Shown here piece by piece: positions 54,742 through 63,731 of a DNA stretch of 64,000 nt. The position numbers and the translations under genes were made by a program. The notes under the pieces are model-generated. The model worked only from the letters and a program-made list of their open reading frames with translations. It was not told the origin of the DNA and ran no database searches. This DNA is from Pseudomonas sp. VD-NE ins (GTDB lineage: Bacteria > Pseudomonadota > Gammaproteobacteria > Pseudomonadales > Pseudomonadaceae), in the NCBI RefSeq assembly GCF_031882575.1, contig NZ_CP134772.1:1755001-1819000 (forward strand), given 5' to 3'. The stretch's first letter is position 1. Each line of letters starts with the position of its first letter.

Positions 54742-54746
54742 AACAA

Positions 54747-54824
54747 GATCAAAAGATCGCAGCCTTCGGCAGCTCCTACAGGGGGATCAGTGTAGGAGCT
54801 GCCGAAGGCTGCGATCTTTTGATC
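54747..54824. repeat. REP pair (GATCAAAAGATCGCAGCC type)
   Basis: GATCAAAAGATCGCAGCC and its complement, each continuing into CTTCGGCAGCTCCTACA, flank a 12-bp centre. This is a third REP class in the window. It separates fliEFGHIJ from the hsb/hpt genes and may end the upstream transcript. Confidence 0.9.
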
Positions 54825-54900
54825 TGGCTTCTAACCTTGCCCCAACCCTGTCCAAGTGCTAAACCTTGTACAGGTTCGTCAATGACAAGGAAGCCAGTCA

Positions 54901-55206
54901 ATGTCAGTCGTTACAGAAGTCTCTCCAGATGGTCAAAAACTGACGATTTCGGTCAGGGGGCGGTTCGATTTCGGGCGCCATCAGGAATTTCGCGAGTCTT
55001 ATGAGCATCTTGCCAAGAAGCCTGACTCCATCGTGGTCGACCTGAAAGAGGCCACCTACCTCGACAGCTCCGCACTGGGCATGCTGCTCCTGCTGCGGGA
55101 TCACGCCGGCGGCGATAACTCGGACGTGCGCGTGGTCAACAGCAACTCCGACGTGCGCAAGATCCTCGCCATCTCCAATTTCGACAAACTCTTCGACATC
55201 AGTTGA
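54901..55206 (+). CDS. hsbA: Anti-sigma factor antagonist HsbA (STAS domain)
   Basis: A 101-aa STAS protein like P. aeruginosa PA3347 HsbA. The phospho-acceptor S56 is in TYLDSSALGML. In P. aeruginosa HsbA partners with FlgM or a diguanylate cyclase depending on phosphorylation, thus switching between motility and biofilm. AAGGAAGCC precedes the ATG. It is immediately followed by hsbR. Confidence 0.92.
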   Translation: MSVVTEVSPDGQKLTISVRGRFDFGRHQEFRESYEHLAKKPDSIVVDLKEATYLDSSALGMLLLLRDHAGGDNSDVRVVNSNSDVRKILAISNFDKLFDIS

Positions 55207-55211
55207 CGGCC

Positions 55212-56915
55212 ATGCTGGCGCAAGAGCCGCTGACCATCCTGATCGCCGAAGACAGCGCCGCCGATCGCTTATTGCTGTCGACCATCGTCCGCCGCCAGGG
55301 TCACGAAGTCCTGACGGCGGCCAACGGTGCCGAAGCGGTCGAGCTGTTTCGCCGGCAGTTACCTGATCTGGTGCTGATGGACGCGATGATGCCGGTGATG
55401 GACGGCTTCGAGGCTGCGCGGCAGATCAAGGCGCTGGCGGGCGAAACCCTGGTGCCGATCATCTTCCTCACCTCGCTGACTGAAAGCGAAGCGCTGGCCC
55501 GTTGTCTTGAGGCCGGTGGTGACGACTTTCTGGCGAAGCCTTACAACCAGGTGATCCTCGCCGCCAAAATCAAGGCGATGGATCGCTTGCGCCGCTTGCA
55601 GGCAACGGTTCTGCAACAGCGCGACCTGATCGCCAAACACCATGATTACCTGCTCAACGAACAACGCGTGGCCAAAGCAGTGTTCGACAAAGTCGCGCAT
55701 TCCGGTTGCCTCAGCGCGCCGAACATTCGCTACCTGCAATCACCTTATGCGCTGTTCAACGGTGACCTGCTGCTGGCAGCCTACACGCCGGCCGGTGACA
55801 TGCATGTGCTGCTCGGCGATTTCACCGGTCACGGGCTGCCGGCAGCAGTGGGCGCCATGCCGCTCGCCGAAGTCTTCTACGGCATGACTGCCAAGGGCTA
55901 CGGCCTCGCCGAAACCCTGCGCGAAATGAACGCCAAGCTCAAACGCATCCTGCCGGTGGACATGTTCTGCTGTGCCACGTTGCTGTGCCTGAGTTTTCAG
56001 CGGCGTTCGGTCGAAGTGTGGAACGGCGGCATGCCTGACGGCTATCTGCATCGGATTGCCACGGGCGAGCGTGTGCCGCTGGCGGCGCGGCATTTGCCGT
56101 TGGGCGTGCTGAGCGCGCAGGCGTTCGACGACCGTACGGAAGTGCATCCGATGGCCGCCGGTGATCGGGTGTTCGTATTGTCCGACGGGGTGATCGACAC
56201 CAGCGATGCCAGTGATCAACTGTTCGGTGTCGAACGTCTGCAGCAGGTATTCGCCACCAACCGCGAGCCGGATCGCTTGTTCGAGGACATCGAGCAGGCG
56301 CTGCGGGATTTTCGCGGCGAGGCGCGCGACGACGTGAGCATGGTCGAGGTCAGCCTGCTGGAGCCGGCGCAGGTCAAGCCGTCGGCGCCGGTGTATTCCG
56401 ACAGCGGCCAGTCGTGCCCGCTCGACTGGTCGGTGAGCTTCGAATTCCGTGGCGCGACGCTAAAGCGTTTCAATCCGTTGCCGTACCTGTTGCAGTTGTT
56501 GCTTGAGGTGCATGGGCTGCGGGGGCAGAGTGGCGCTTTGTACAGCGTGCTGGCCGAGTTGTATTCCAATGCGCTGGAGCATGGCGTGCTCGGTCTGGAT
56601 TCCAGTCTCAAGCGCGATGCGACGGGTTTCGCTCACTACTATCAGCAACGCAATGACCGCCTGGAGGCGCTGCAGGATGGCTTTGTTCGCGTGCATTTGC
56701 AGGTGCAGCCACAAGGCGAGGGCGGCCGGCTGGTGATTCGCGTCGAAGACAGTGGCAAGGGATTTGATGTGGCGCGAGTCATGGAGCGGCCGCTGGACGG
56801 CGTCCGTTTGTCGGGACGCGGCGTCAGTCTGGTCCGGCAATTGGGGCTTAACGCCAGTTGGTCGGACGAAGGTCGTAGTGCCCGCGTGGAGTTTTCCTGG
56901 GAGGTTGAGGCATAA
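55212..56915 (+). CDS. hsbR: Response regulator with PP2C phosphatase and HATPase domains (HsbR)
   Basis: About 567 aa. The receiver has D57 (LVLMDAMMPVMDG); a SpoIIE/PP2C phosphatase domain has GDFTGHGLPAAVGAMP; a C-terminal HATPase anti-sigma kinase domain has ELYSNALEHG and VEDSGKGFDV. It would phosphorylate and dephosphorylate HsbA under control of HptB. ATG 55212 is used; a TTG at 55203 overlaps the hsbA stop and is an alternative. Confidence 0.93.
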   Translation: MLAQEPLTILIAEDSAADRLLLSTIVRRQGHEVLTAANGAEAVELFRRQLPDLVLMDAMMPVMDGFEAARQIKALAGETLVPIIFLTSLTESEALARCLEAGGDDFLAKPYNQVILAAKIKAMDRLRRLQATVLQQRDLIAKHHDYLLNEQRVAKAVFDKVAHSGCLSAPNIRYLQSPYALFNGDLLLAAYTPAGDMHVLLGDFTGHGLPAAVGAMPLAEVFYGMTAKGYGLAETLREMNAKLKRILPVDMFCCATLLCLSFQRRSVEVWNGGMPDGYLHRIATGERVPLAARHLPLGVLSAQAFDDRTEVHPMAAGDRVFVLSDGVIDTSDASDQLFGVERLQQVFATNREPDRLFEDIEQALRDFRGEARDDVSMVEVSLLEPAQVKPSAPVYSDSGQSCPLDWSVSFEFRGATLKRFNPLPYLLQLLLEVHGLRGQSGALYSVLAELYSNALEHGVLGLDSSLKRDATGFAHYYQQRNDRLEALQDGFVRVHLQVQPQGEGGRLVIRVEDSGKGFDVARVMERPLDGVRLSGRGVSLVRQLGLNASWSDEGRSARVEFSWEVEA

Positions 56916-56946
56916 TCCGGGCAATTCTTGATCAAGGAGTGAACAA

Positions 56947-57294
56947 GTGACTGACACACATATTGATCGCGAGGCGCTGAGCGTACTACGCGAAGTCATG
57001 GAGGAGGGTTATCCGGAGCTTCTGGATACCTTTCTGACGGATTCCGAAAGTCGCTTGGGCGAGTTGCAAAAGACTTCTGATGCCAAGGTGTTGTCGGAAG
57101 TTGCCCATAGCTTCAAGGGTAGCGCCAGCAATATGGGTGCTGTCCGCTTGGCGGCGCTCTGCCAGGAACTCGAATCGGATGCCAAAGACAAGAGCCCGGC
57201 GGAAATAGTCAAACTGGTCGCTGAGATCAGCGGCGAATTTGCTGAAGTTCGCCCGGTTTACGAAAGCGAAAAACATCCCGCTCACACGCACTGA
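56947..57294 (+). CDS. hptB: Histidine phosphotransfer protein HptB
   Basis: A 115-aa Hpt domain with H54 in EVAHSFKGSASNMGA. It passes phosphate to the receiver of HsbR from hybrid sensor kinases encoded elsewhere. The GTG start has AAGGAG upstream. Together with hsbR and hsbA it is the PA3345-3347 system, here inserted between fliJ and fliK. Confidence 0.94.
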   Translation: MTDTHIDREALSVLREVMEEGYPELLDTFLTDSESRLGELQKTSDAKVLSEVAHSFKGSASNMGAVRLAALCQELESDAKDKSPAEIVKLVAEISGEFAEVRPVYESEKHPAHTH

Positions 57295-57333
57295 TCCCGC
57301 CGTCCGGCGCTTTTCCCAAGCGTCGGACAAAAC

Positions 57334-57349
57334 TGGCCCGGCACTTGCA
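57334..57349 (+). promoter_or_regulatory. Sigma-54 promoter of fliK
   Basis: TGGCCCGGCACTTGCA has GG-N10-GC and a perfect TTGCA -12, 50 bp upstream of the fliK ATG. Confidence 0.85.
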
Positions 57350-57398
57350 GTTATCTGCGCAACTGTACCTACGATCCCAGTGCAGCGGAGACCGTTTC

Positions 57399-58769
57399 AT
57401 GCCTGCGACCCCCAACATCCTTCTTCAGAATGCCGCTCAGGCCAAGGCCCAAGCCGCCTCGGCCAAAACGTCGGCTATGGCCGTAGACACTGGGGATAAA
57501 GCCTCAAGTTTCGCTAAGGTGTTCGCTGATCAGGGGTCGAGCAAACCTGTTGCCAGCACTGACAACTCGCCCAAGCCGTCGCGTGACAAGGTCGCTGACA
57601 ACAGCGGCAAAAAAGATATCGGCAAGGATCAGTCTGCCGCTGCGCAACCGGCGGTTGCCGATAGCGGCAACGACTTGCCTGCCGACAAAACGGCGGCAGC
57701 CGATGACACCACCGCCAGTAGTGACGACAGCACGGACACTCCCCAGGCTCCTGTAGTGGATGCTGCGCCGGTCGACCCGACGCTCGATCCGGCATTGGTA
57801 GTCGCTGTGCAGCCAGTGGTCACGGCACCGGTGGTGCAGGCCCCGGTTGCGGTAGCTCCAGCTCAACCTGAAGCTGAAACGCCTGTGCTCGCTGCATTGC
57901 CGGGTATGGTCAAAGATCCGGCACCCACCACCGACAGCGATTTCGATCCTGCGGCCGACCCCCTCGACTCAATGCCGGCCGTGCGTATGGCGATGGAGCA
58001 GGGCGGGCACATTTCCGCTGCCAGCCAGGCACAACCGAAAGCGTCGCCAGCTCAGGCTCAGGCCGACGGCGAATTGACTGCTGCGCAGAATTTCGCCGCC
58101 GGCATGGCCAGCATGCTCGACGTACAAGCCGACAAGGACAGCACCAGCCAGGGCGGCGAAAAAGCCTTCAGTGGTTTGATCGACGATGGCCTCAAAGATC
58201 TCAAGACGGCGACCAGCGATACCCGCGTGGATGACTTCGCCAACCGTCTGGCGGCACTGACGCAAGCTGCCACGCCGAAGGCCGCGAATGCCGTGCCGGT
58301 GAACCAGCCGATCGCCATGCATCAGAGCGGTTGGACCGAAGAAATCGTCAATCGCGTCATGTATCTGTCGAGCGCCAATCTGAAGGCGGCAGATATTCAA
58401 TTGCAGCCGGCCGAACTGGGGCGTCTGGACATTCGCGTCAACATGGTCCCGGATCAGCAGACCCAAGTGACCTTCATGAGTGCGCATCCAAGCGTACGTG
58501 AAGCGCTGGACGGGCAGATGCATCGTCTGCGCGACATGTTCAACCAGCAGGGCATGGGCCAGGTCGACGTCAATGTCTCCGACCAAAGTCGTGGCTGGCA
58601 GGGCCAGCAAGGTCAGGAGCAGGCGCAGCAGGGCCAGAGTGGCCGCACCAGCGCGGCCGGCGGTCGCCTCGATTCGGTGGATGAAGAATTGGCGCCTGCC
58701 GCCATTGCTGAGTCCGCTGCGCAAACTACTAGCGTGATCGGCAGCAGCGCGGTCGACTATTACGCCTGA
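57399..58769 (+). CDS. fliK: Hook-length control protein FliK
   Basis: A 456-aa secreted ruler. The first 280 residues are low-complexity Ala/Pro/Asp/Thr; the C-terminal Flg_hook domain (about 300-420) has DIQLQPAELGRLDIRVNM and VREALDGQMHRLRDMF. It switches the export gate from hook to filament substrates. ATG 57399 is used because CGGAGA precedes it; the upstream frame crosses the promoter and is rejected. Confidence 0.94.
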   Translation: MPATPNILLQNAAQAKAQAASAKTSAMAVDTGDKASSFAKVFADQGSSKPVASTDNSPKPSRDKVADNSGKKDIGKDQSAAAQPAVADSGNDLPADKTAAADDTTASSDDSTDTPQAPVVDAAPVDPTLDPALVVAVQPVVTAPVVQAPVAVAPAQPEAETPVLAALPGMVKDPAPTTDSDFDPAADPLDSMPAVRMAMEQGGHISAASQAQPKASPAQAQADGELTAAQNFAAGMASMLDVQADKDSTSQGGEKAFSGLIDDGLKDLKTATSDTRVDDFANRLAALTQAATPKAANAVPVNQPIAMHQSGWTEEIVNRVMYLSSANLKAADIQLQPAELGRLDIRVNMVPDQQTQVTFMSAHPSVREALDGQMHRLRDMFNQQGMGQVDVNVSDQSRGWQGQQGQEQAQQGQSGRTSAAGGRLDSVDEELAPAAIAESAAQTTSVIGSSAVDYYA

Positions 58770-58781
58770 TCAAATCAAGAG

Positions 58782-59367
58782 CCCCTCATCGGAACACCGC
58801 CCGCCTAGCCCTCTCCCAGAGGGAGAGGGGACTGATTGGGGGATGCTTGCGAAGTGCGCCGACCTGATACTTCTGCTGTGAATCCATAATCGACTCGGTC
58901 TTGCAGGTCGGTGTTTCACGACAGGGCCCCTCACCCTAACCCTCTCCCAGAGGGAGAGGGGACTGATTGGGGGATGCTTGCGAAGTGCGCTGACTGGATA
59001 CTTCTGCTGTGAATCCATAATCGATCCGGTCTTTCAGGTCGACGTTTCACGACAGGGTCCCTCACCCTAACCCTCTCCCGGAGGGAGAGGGGACTGGTCG
59101 GGGGATGCTTGCGAAGTACGCTGACCTGATACTCCTGTTGTGAATCCATAATCGATCCGGTCTTTCAGGTCGACGTTTCACGACAGGGCCCCTCACCCTA
59201 GCCCTCTCCCGGAGGGAGAGGGGACTGATTGGGGGATGCTTGCGAAGTGCGCTGACTGGATACTTCTGCTGTGAATCCATAATCGACTCGGTCTTGCAGG
59301 TCGACGTTTCACGACAAAACAACTCGGTCGGCTCCCTCTCCCTCGGGGAGAGGGTTGGGGTGAGGGT
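58782..59367. repeat. 131-bp tandem repeat block, four copies
   Basis: The motif CCTCTCCC..GGGAGAGGGG recurs at 58810, 58941, 59072 and 59203, each exactly 131 bp apart, with a degenerate end near 59333. Each unit includes GGGGATGCTTGCGAAGT and GTGAATCCATAATCGA. The outer ends are CCCCTCATCGGAAC and GGGTGAGGG. The ends match the element at 22033. The block fills the fliK-fliL gap; frames crossing it are repeat artefacts. Confidence 0.92.
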
Positions 59368-59408
59368 GCCTTTGACTTTAGCGTTGTCTCCACCACCACC
59401 GACACTTC

Positions 59409-59424
59409 TGGCATAACACTTGCT
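59409..59424 (+). promoter_or_regulatory. Sigma-54 promoter of fliL operon
   Basis: TGGCATAACACTTGCT has GG-N10-GC and a perfect TTGCT -12. It lies 51 bp upstream of fliL and just after the 131-bp repeats, so the repeats do not separate fliL from its own promoter. Confidence 0.88.
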
Positions 59425-59474
59425 CTTGCCTTGCCGTGCGACTGTGAAAACCCGAATAGTGACGGATTATTGGC

Positions 59475-59978
59475 ATGGCGAAGAGCGAAACAGCAGCAGT
59501 GAAAGACCCCGCAACCAAAGGCAAACTCAAGCTGATCATTGTGATCGTGCTGGCGTTGCTGTTGGCCATTGGTGCATCCGTGGGGGCGACCTGGTTCTTC
59601 ATGCACAGTGCCCAGAGCAAACCTGCCGAGGCCGCCGATGCGGCGCCTGTCGGCAAGCAGCCAGCGATCTTCGAGCCGATGGCCCCAGCCTTCGTCGCCA
59701 ACTACAACCAGAACGGCCGTCAGCGCTACATGCAGGTGAGCATCACCATGCTGGCGCGTAATCAGGCCGATCTGGAAGCGCTCAAAGTGCACATGCCGGT
59801 GATCCGCAACAACCTGGTGATGCTCTTCTCCGGTCAGGATTTCGCCACCTTGGCGACCCCGGTCGGCCAGGAGATGTTGCGCCAGAAGGCCACAGCCAGC
59901 GTCCAGGAAGTGGCGCAGAAAGAGCTGGGCAAAGTGGTGATCGAACAGTTGCTTTTCACTAATTTCGTACTGCAGTAG
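59475..59978 (+). CDS. fliL: Flagellar stator-associated protein FliL
   Basis: A 167-aa single-pass membrane protein. A short cytoplasmic tail leads to one TM helix (about 18-40, IIVIVLALLLAIGASVGAT), then the periplasmic FliL domain. It stabilises the stator/rotor contact. It heads fliLMNOPQR-flhB. Confidence 0.95.
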   Translation: MAKSETAAVKDPATKGKLKLIIVIVLALLLAIGASVGATWFFMHSAQSKPAEAADAAPVGKQPAIFEPMAPAFVANYNQNGRQRYMQVSITMLARNQADLEALKVHMPVIRNNLVMLFSGQDFATLATPVGQEMLRQKATASVQEVAQKELGKVVIEQLLFTNFVLQ

Positions 59979-59987
59979 GAACACGAC

Positions 59988-60956
59988 ATGGCCGTGCAGG
60001 ATCTGCTGTCCCAGGATGAAATCGATGCGCTGTTGCATGGCGTCGACGATGGTCTGGTACAGACCGATAACGCTGCCGAACCCGGCAGTGTCAAAAGCTA
60101 CGACCTGACCAGTCAGGATCGCATCGTCCGTGGACGCATGCCGACTCTGGAAATGATCAACGAGCGATTTGCCCGCTACACCCGCATCAGCATGTTCAAC
60201 ATGCTGCGCCGCTCGGCGGACGTTGCCGTCGGTGGCGTTCAGGTGATGAAGTTCGGCGAATACGTGCACTCGCTGTACGTACCGACCAGCCTTAACCTGG
60301 TCAAGATCAAACCGCTGCGCGGCACCGCGCTGTTCATCCTCGACGCCAAACTGGTGTTCAAACTGGTGGACAACTTCTTCGGTGGCGATGGCCGTCACGC
60401 CAAGATCGAAGGGCGTGAATTCACCCCGACCGAATTGCGCGTGGTGCGCATGGTGCTGGAACAGGCTTTCGTCGATTTGAAAGAAGCCTGGCAGGCGATC
60501 ATGGAAGTCAATTTCGAGTACATCAACTCGGAAGTGAACCCGGCCATGGCCAACATCGTCGGCCCGAGCGAAGCGATTGTGGTCTCCACTTTCCACATCG
60601 AACTCGATGGCGGTGGCGGCGATCTGCACGTGACCATGCCGTACTCGATGATCGAACCGGTGCGCGAAATGCTCGACGCCGGTTTCCAGTCGGACCTCGA
60701 CGATCAGGACGAACGCTGGGTCAACGCGCTGCGTCAGGACGTGCTCGATGTCGACGTGCCGATTGGTGCCACCGTGGCGCGCCGCCAGTTGAAGTTGCGC
60801 GACATCCTGCACATGCAGCCGGGGGATGTGATCCCGGTCGAGATGCCGGACGAAATGATCATGCGCGCCAACGGCGTGCCGGCCTTCAAGGTCAAGATGG
60901 GCTCGCACAAAGGCAACCTCGCGTTGCAGGTGATCGAGCCGATCGAGCGTCGCTGA
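59988..60956 (+). CDS. fliM: Flagellar motor switch protein FliM
   Basis: A 322-aa C-ring protein. The N-terminal CheY-binding motif LLSQDEIDALLHG is at 5-17, the middle GGxG motif near DNFFGGDGRHAK and the C-terminal FliN-like domain follow. Confidence 0.97.
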   Translation: MAVQDLLSQDEIDALLHGVDDGLVQTDNAAEPGSVKSYDLTSQDRIVRGRMPTLEMINERFARYTRISMFNMLRRSADVAVGGVQVMKFGEYVHSLYVPTSLNLVKIKPLRGTALFILDAKLVFKLVDNFFGGDGRHAKIEGREFTPTELRVVRMVLEQAFVDLKEAWQAIMEVNFEYINSEVNPAMANIVGPSEAIVVSTFHIELDGGGGDLHVTMPYSMIEPVREMLDAGFQSDLDDQDERWVNALRQDVLDVDVPIGATVARRQLKLRDILHMQPGDVIPVEMPDEMIMRANGVPAFKVKMGSHKGNLALQVIEPIERR

Positions 60957-61012
60957 GGCAGCGCTCAAATCCCCAAGCCTTTAACTGAATTTTTGCCCGC
61001 CGAGGACAAATG

Positions 61013-61462
61013 ATGAACGACGATATGAACGCCCAGGACGACCAGGCACTGGCTGACGAATGGGCTGCGGCCCTGGAAGAAACCGGTGATGGTCAAGCTG
61101 ACATCGACGCCCTGCTGGCCGCCGACGCAGCCAGCGGCTCGCGTCTGCCGATGGAAGAGTTCGGCAGCGTGCCGAAAAACAACGATCCAGTGACGCTCGA
61201 CGGCCCGAACCTGGACGTGATCCTCGACATCCCGGTGTCGATCTCGATGGAAGTGGGCAGCACCGACATCAACATCCGCAACCTGCTGCAACTCAACCAG
61301 GGTTCGGTAATCGAGCTCGATCGTCTGGCAGGTGAGCCGCTCGACGTGTTGGTCAACGGCACGCTGATCGCGCACGGCGAAGTGGTAGTGGTCAACGAGA
61401 AGTTCGGCATCCGCCTGACTGACGTGATCAGCCCAAGCGAACGCATCAAGAAGCTGCGCTGA
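61013..61462 (+). CDS. fliN: Flagellar motor switch protein FliN
   Basis: A 149-aa C-ring protein. The C-terminal SpoA domain (DIPVSISMEVGSTDINIRN ... VVNEKFGIRLTDVISPSERI) is intact; the N-terminal 60 residues are acidic. ATG 61013 gives better spacing to GAGGA than ATG 61010; either adds or removes only one Met. Confidence 0.95.
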   Translation: MNDDMNAQDDQALADEWAAALEETGDGQADIDALLAADAASGSRLPMEEFGSVPKNNDPVTLDGPNLDVILDIPVSISMEVGSTDINIRNLLQLNQGSVIELDRLAGEPLDVLVNGTLIAHGEVVVVNEKFGIRLTDVISPSERIKKLR

Positions 61463-61915
61463 GTGAAACGGTTTCTCTGGGCTTTGCTGGCATTGCCATT
61501 GAGCGTGCTGGCCGCCGAGCCGTCGACGGCGACCACAGTGCCTGCCGCCACCGCGCCGATGGTCAACAGCGGCGTGGCCGGGCAACTGACACAACTGGTG
61601 TTCGGCCTGTTGCTGGTGCTGGGGTTGATCTTCTTCCTCGCCTGGCTGTTGCGCCGAGTGCAGCAGGCAGGGCCGGCGGGCAAGGGCCAGGTGATCGAGC
61701 TGATCGGTTCGCGCGCGCTCGGGCCGCGTGACCGGTTGCTGCTGGTGCAAGTCGGCAACGAGCAAATTCTGCTCGGCCTGAGCCCTGGCACGATTACCGC
61801 GCTGCACGTGCTCAAAGAGCCGATCGAAGTGCCCAGCGCCAGTGAGAAAGCGACGCCGGAATTTGCCCAGCATCTGCTGAAGATTCTCGGCAAGGATCAG
61901 AAGGATAAGAAGTAA
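61463..61915 (+). CDS. fliO: Flagellar biosynthetic protein FliO
   Basis: A 150-aa protein with a signal-like N-terminus and one TM segment (about 38-60, [20 protein letters not shown]), helping FliP assembly. The GTG start directly follows the fliN stop. The C-terminal domain [16 protein letters not shown] is typical. Confidence 0.9.
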   Translation: MKRFLWALLALPLSVLAAEPSTATTVPAATAPMVNSGVAGQLTQLVFGLLLVLGLIFFLAWLLRRVQQAGPAGKGQVIELIGSRALGPRDRLLLVQVGNEQILLGLSPGTITALHVLKEPIEVPSASEKATPEFAQHLLKILGKDQKDKK

Positions 61916-62673
61916 TGGGTGCGTTACGCATCGTCTTGACGCTGGCCCTGATGCTGGCCGCACCGCTGGCGTTTGCCGCCGATCCGTTGTCGATCCCGGC
62001 GATTACGCTGGGCACCAACGCCGATGGCGCGCAGGAGTATTCGGTCAGCCTGCAGATCCTGCTGATCATGACCGCCCTGAGCTTCATTCCGGCGGCCGTG
62101 ATTCTGATGACCAGTTTCACCCGGATCATCATCGTCTTCTCGATCCTGCGTCAGGCCCTCGGCCTGCAACAGACGCCGTCGAACCAGATCCTCACCGGCA
62201 TGGCGCTGTTCCTGACCATGTTCATCATGGCCCCGGTGTTCGACCGGGTGAACAAGGACGCCCTGCAACCGTATCTGGCGGAAACCCTTACCGCCCAACA
62301 AGCGGTGGAAAAGGCCCAGGTGCCGATCAAGGACTTCATGCTCGCGCAGACCCGCACCAGTGATCTGGAGCTGTTCATGCGCCTGTCCAAGCGCACCGAC
62401 ATCGCCACCCCGGATCAGGCGCCACTGACCATTCTGGTGCCGGCGTTCGTCACCTCCGAGCTTAAAACCGCGTTCCAGATCGGCTTCATGATCTTCATTC
62501 CGTTCCTGATCATCGACCTCGTCGTGGCCAGTGTGCTGATGGCGATGGGTATGATGATGCTCTCGCCGCTGATCATCTCGCTGCCGTTCAAAATCATGCT
62601 GTTCGTGCTGGTCGATGGCTGGGCGCTGATCATCGGCACTCTGGCCAGCAGTTTTGGAGGTGTCTCGCCATGA
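61915..62673 (+). CDS. fliP: Flagellar export gate protein FliP
   Basis: A 252-aa protein with a cleavable signal (about 1-21) and about four TM helices. The conserved [18 protein letters not shown] and the C-terminal GGVSP motif region are present. The start overlaps the fliO stop by one base. Confidence 0.97.
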   Translation: MGALRIVLTLALMLAAPLAFAADPLSIPAITLGTNADGAQEYSVSLQILLIMTALSFIPAAVILMTSFTRIIIVFSILRQALGLQQTPSNQILTGMALFLTMFIMAPVFDRVNKDALQPYLAETLTAQQAVEKAQVPIKDFMLAQTRTSDLELFMRLSKRTDIATPDQAPLTILVPAFVTSELKTAFQIGFMIFIPFLIIDLVVASVLMAMGMMMLSPLIISLPFKIMLFVLVDGWALIIGTLASSFGGVSP

Positions 62674-62939
62674 CGCCGGAAGTTGCGGTCGATATCTTTC
62701 GTGAAGCCCTTTGGCTGACCACATTGATGGTCGCGATTCTGGTGGTGCCGAGCCTGTTGGTCGGCTTGCTGGTGGCGATGTTCCAGGCTGCGACGCAGAT
62801 CAACGAACAGACGTTGAGCTTCTTGCCGCGTCTGCTGGTGATGCTGGTGACCTTGATTGTTGCCGGGCCGTGGATCGTGCAGACGTTCATGGAATACATC
62901 ATCCAGTTGTACAAAAACATCCCGATGGTCATCGGCTAA
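62670..62939 (+). CDS. fliQ: Flagellar export gate protein FliQ
   Basis: An 89-aa two-TM protein. Motif [20 protein letters not shown] is the family hallmark. The ATG overlaps the fliP stop, with GGAGGTG upstream. Confidence 0.97.
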   Translation: MTPEVAVDIFREALWLTTLMVAILVVPSLLVGLLVAMFQAATQINEQTLSFLPRLLVMLVTLIVAGPWIVQTFMEYIIQLYKNIPMVIG

Positions 62940-62942
62940 GCC

Positions 62943-63728
62943 ATGCAATCGCTGCTTCAGCTGACCGACACCCAGATCAGTTCCTGGGTGGCGTCGTTCA
63001 TGTTGCCGCTGTTTCGCGTCGCGTCGATGCTGATGGTAATGCCGGTGTTCGGCACGACGCTGGTATCGCGGCGGATCCGCCTGTATTTCGCCGTGGCCAT
63101 CACCGTGTGCATTGCCCCGAGCCTGCCGCCAATGCCAGCGGTCAGCCCGCTGGATCTCAGCGGCTTGCTGTTGATTGCCGAGCAGATTCTGGTCGGTGCG
63201 GTGCTAGGGTTTTCCCTGCAGCTGTTTTTCCAGGCCTTTGCCGTGGCCGGGCAGATTGTCGCGATCCAGATGGGCATGGGCTTCGCCTCGATGGTCGACC
63301 CGGCCAACGGTGTATCGGTGGCGGTGATCGGGCAGTTCTTCACCATGCTGGTGACCTTGCTGTTCCTGTCGATGAACGGCCACCTGGTGGTGTTCGAAGT
63401 GCTCACCGAAAGCTTCACCACGCTACCGGTCGGCAGCGGTCTGATGACCGCGCACTACTGGGAGCTGGCCGGCAAACTCGGCTGGGTCCTGGGTGCGGCG
63501 TTGTTGCTGGTGCTGCCGGCGGTAACGGCGTTGCTGGTGGTCAACATCGCGTTCGGGGTGATGACCCGCGCGGCGCCACAACTGAACATTTTCTCCATCG
63601 GTTTTCCGCTGACCCTGGTGCTCGGCCTGTTCATCGTCTGGGTTGGGCTGGCGGACATTCTCAATCAGTATCAACCGCTGGCCACCGAGGCCTTGCAGTT
63701 GCTACGCGAACTGGCACGGGCGCGCTGA
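62943..63728 (+). CDS. fliR: Flagellar export gate protein FliR
   Basis: A 261-aa membrane protein with about six TM helices; FRVASMLMVMPVFG and GFASMVDPANGVSVAVIGQF are typical. It completes the FliP5Q4R1 gate and precedes flhB by 3 bp. Confidence 0.96.
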   Translation: MQSLLQLTDTQISSWVASFMLPLFRVASMLMVMPVFGTTLVSRRIRLYFAVAITVCIAPSLPPMPAVSPLDLSGLLLIAEQILVGAVLGFSLQLFFQAFAVAGQIVAIQMGMGFASMVDPANGVSVAVIGQFFTMLVTLLFLSMNGHLVVFEVLTESFTTLPVGSGLMTAHYWELAGKLGWVLGAALLLVLPAVTALLVVNIAFGVMTRAAPQLNIFSIGFPLTLVLGLFIVWVGLADILNQYQPLATEALQLLRELARAR

Positions 63729-63731
63729 GTC

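Noticed and set aside
54824-54842. Sigma-54-like TGGCTTCTAACCTTGC before hsbA
   Set aside because: GG and GC are 11 bp apart rather than 10.
58770-59322. Short repeated open frames on the minus strand with text like SIPQSVPSPSGRGLG
   Set aside because: They are translations of the 131-bp tandem repeats, not genes.
58782-59367. CRISPR-like regular spacing
   Set aside because: The whole 131-bp unit repeats, with no unique spacers, and there are no cas genes.
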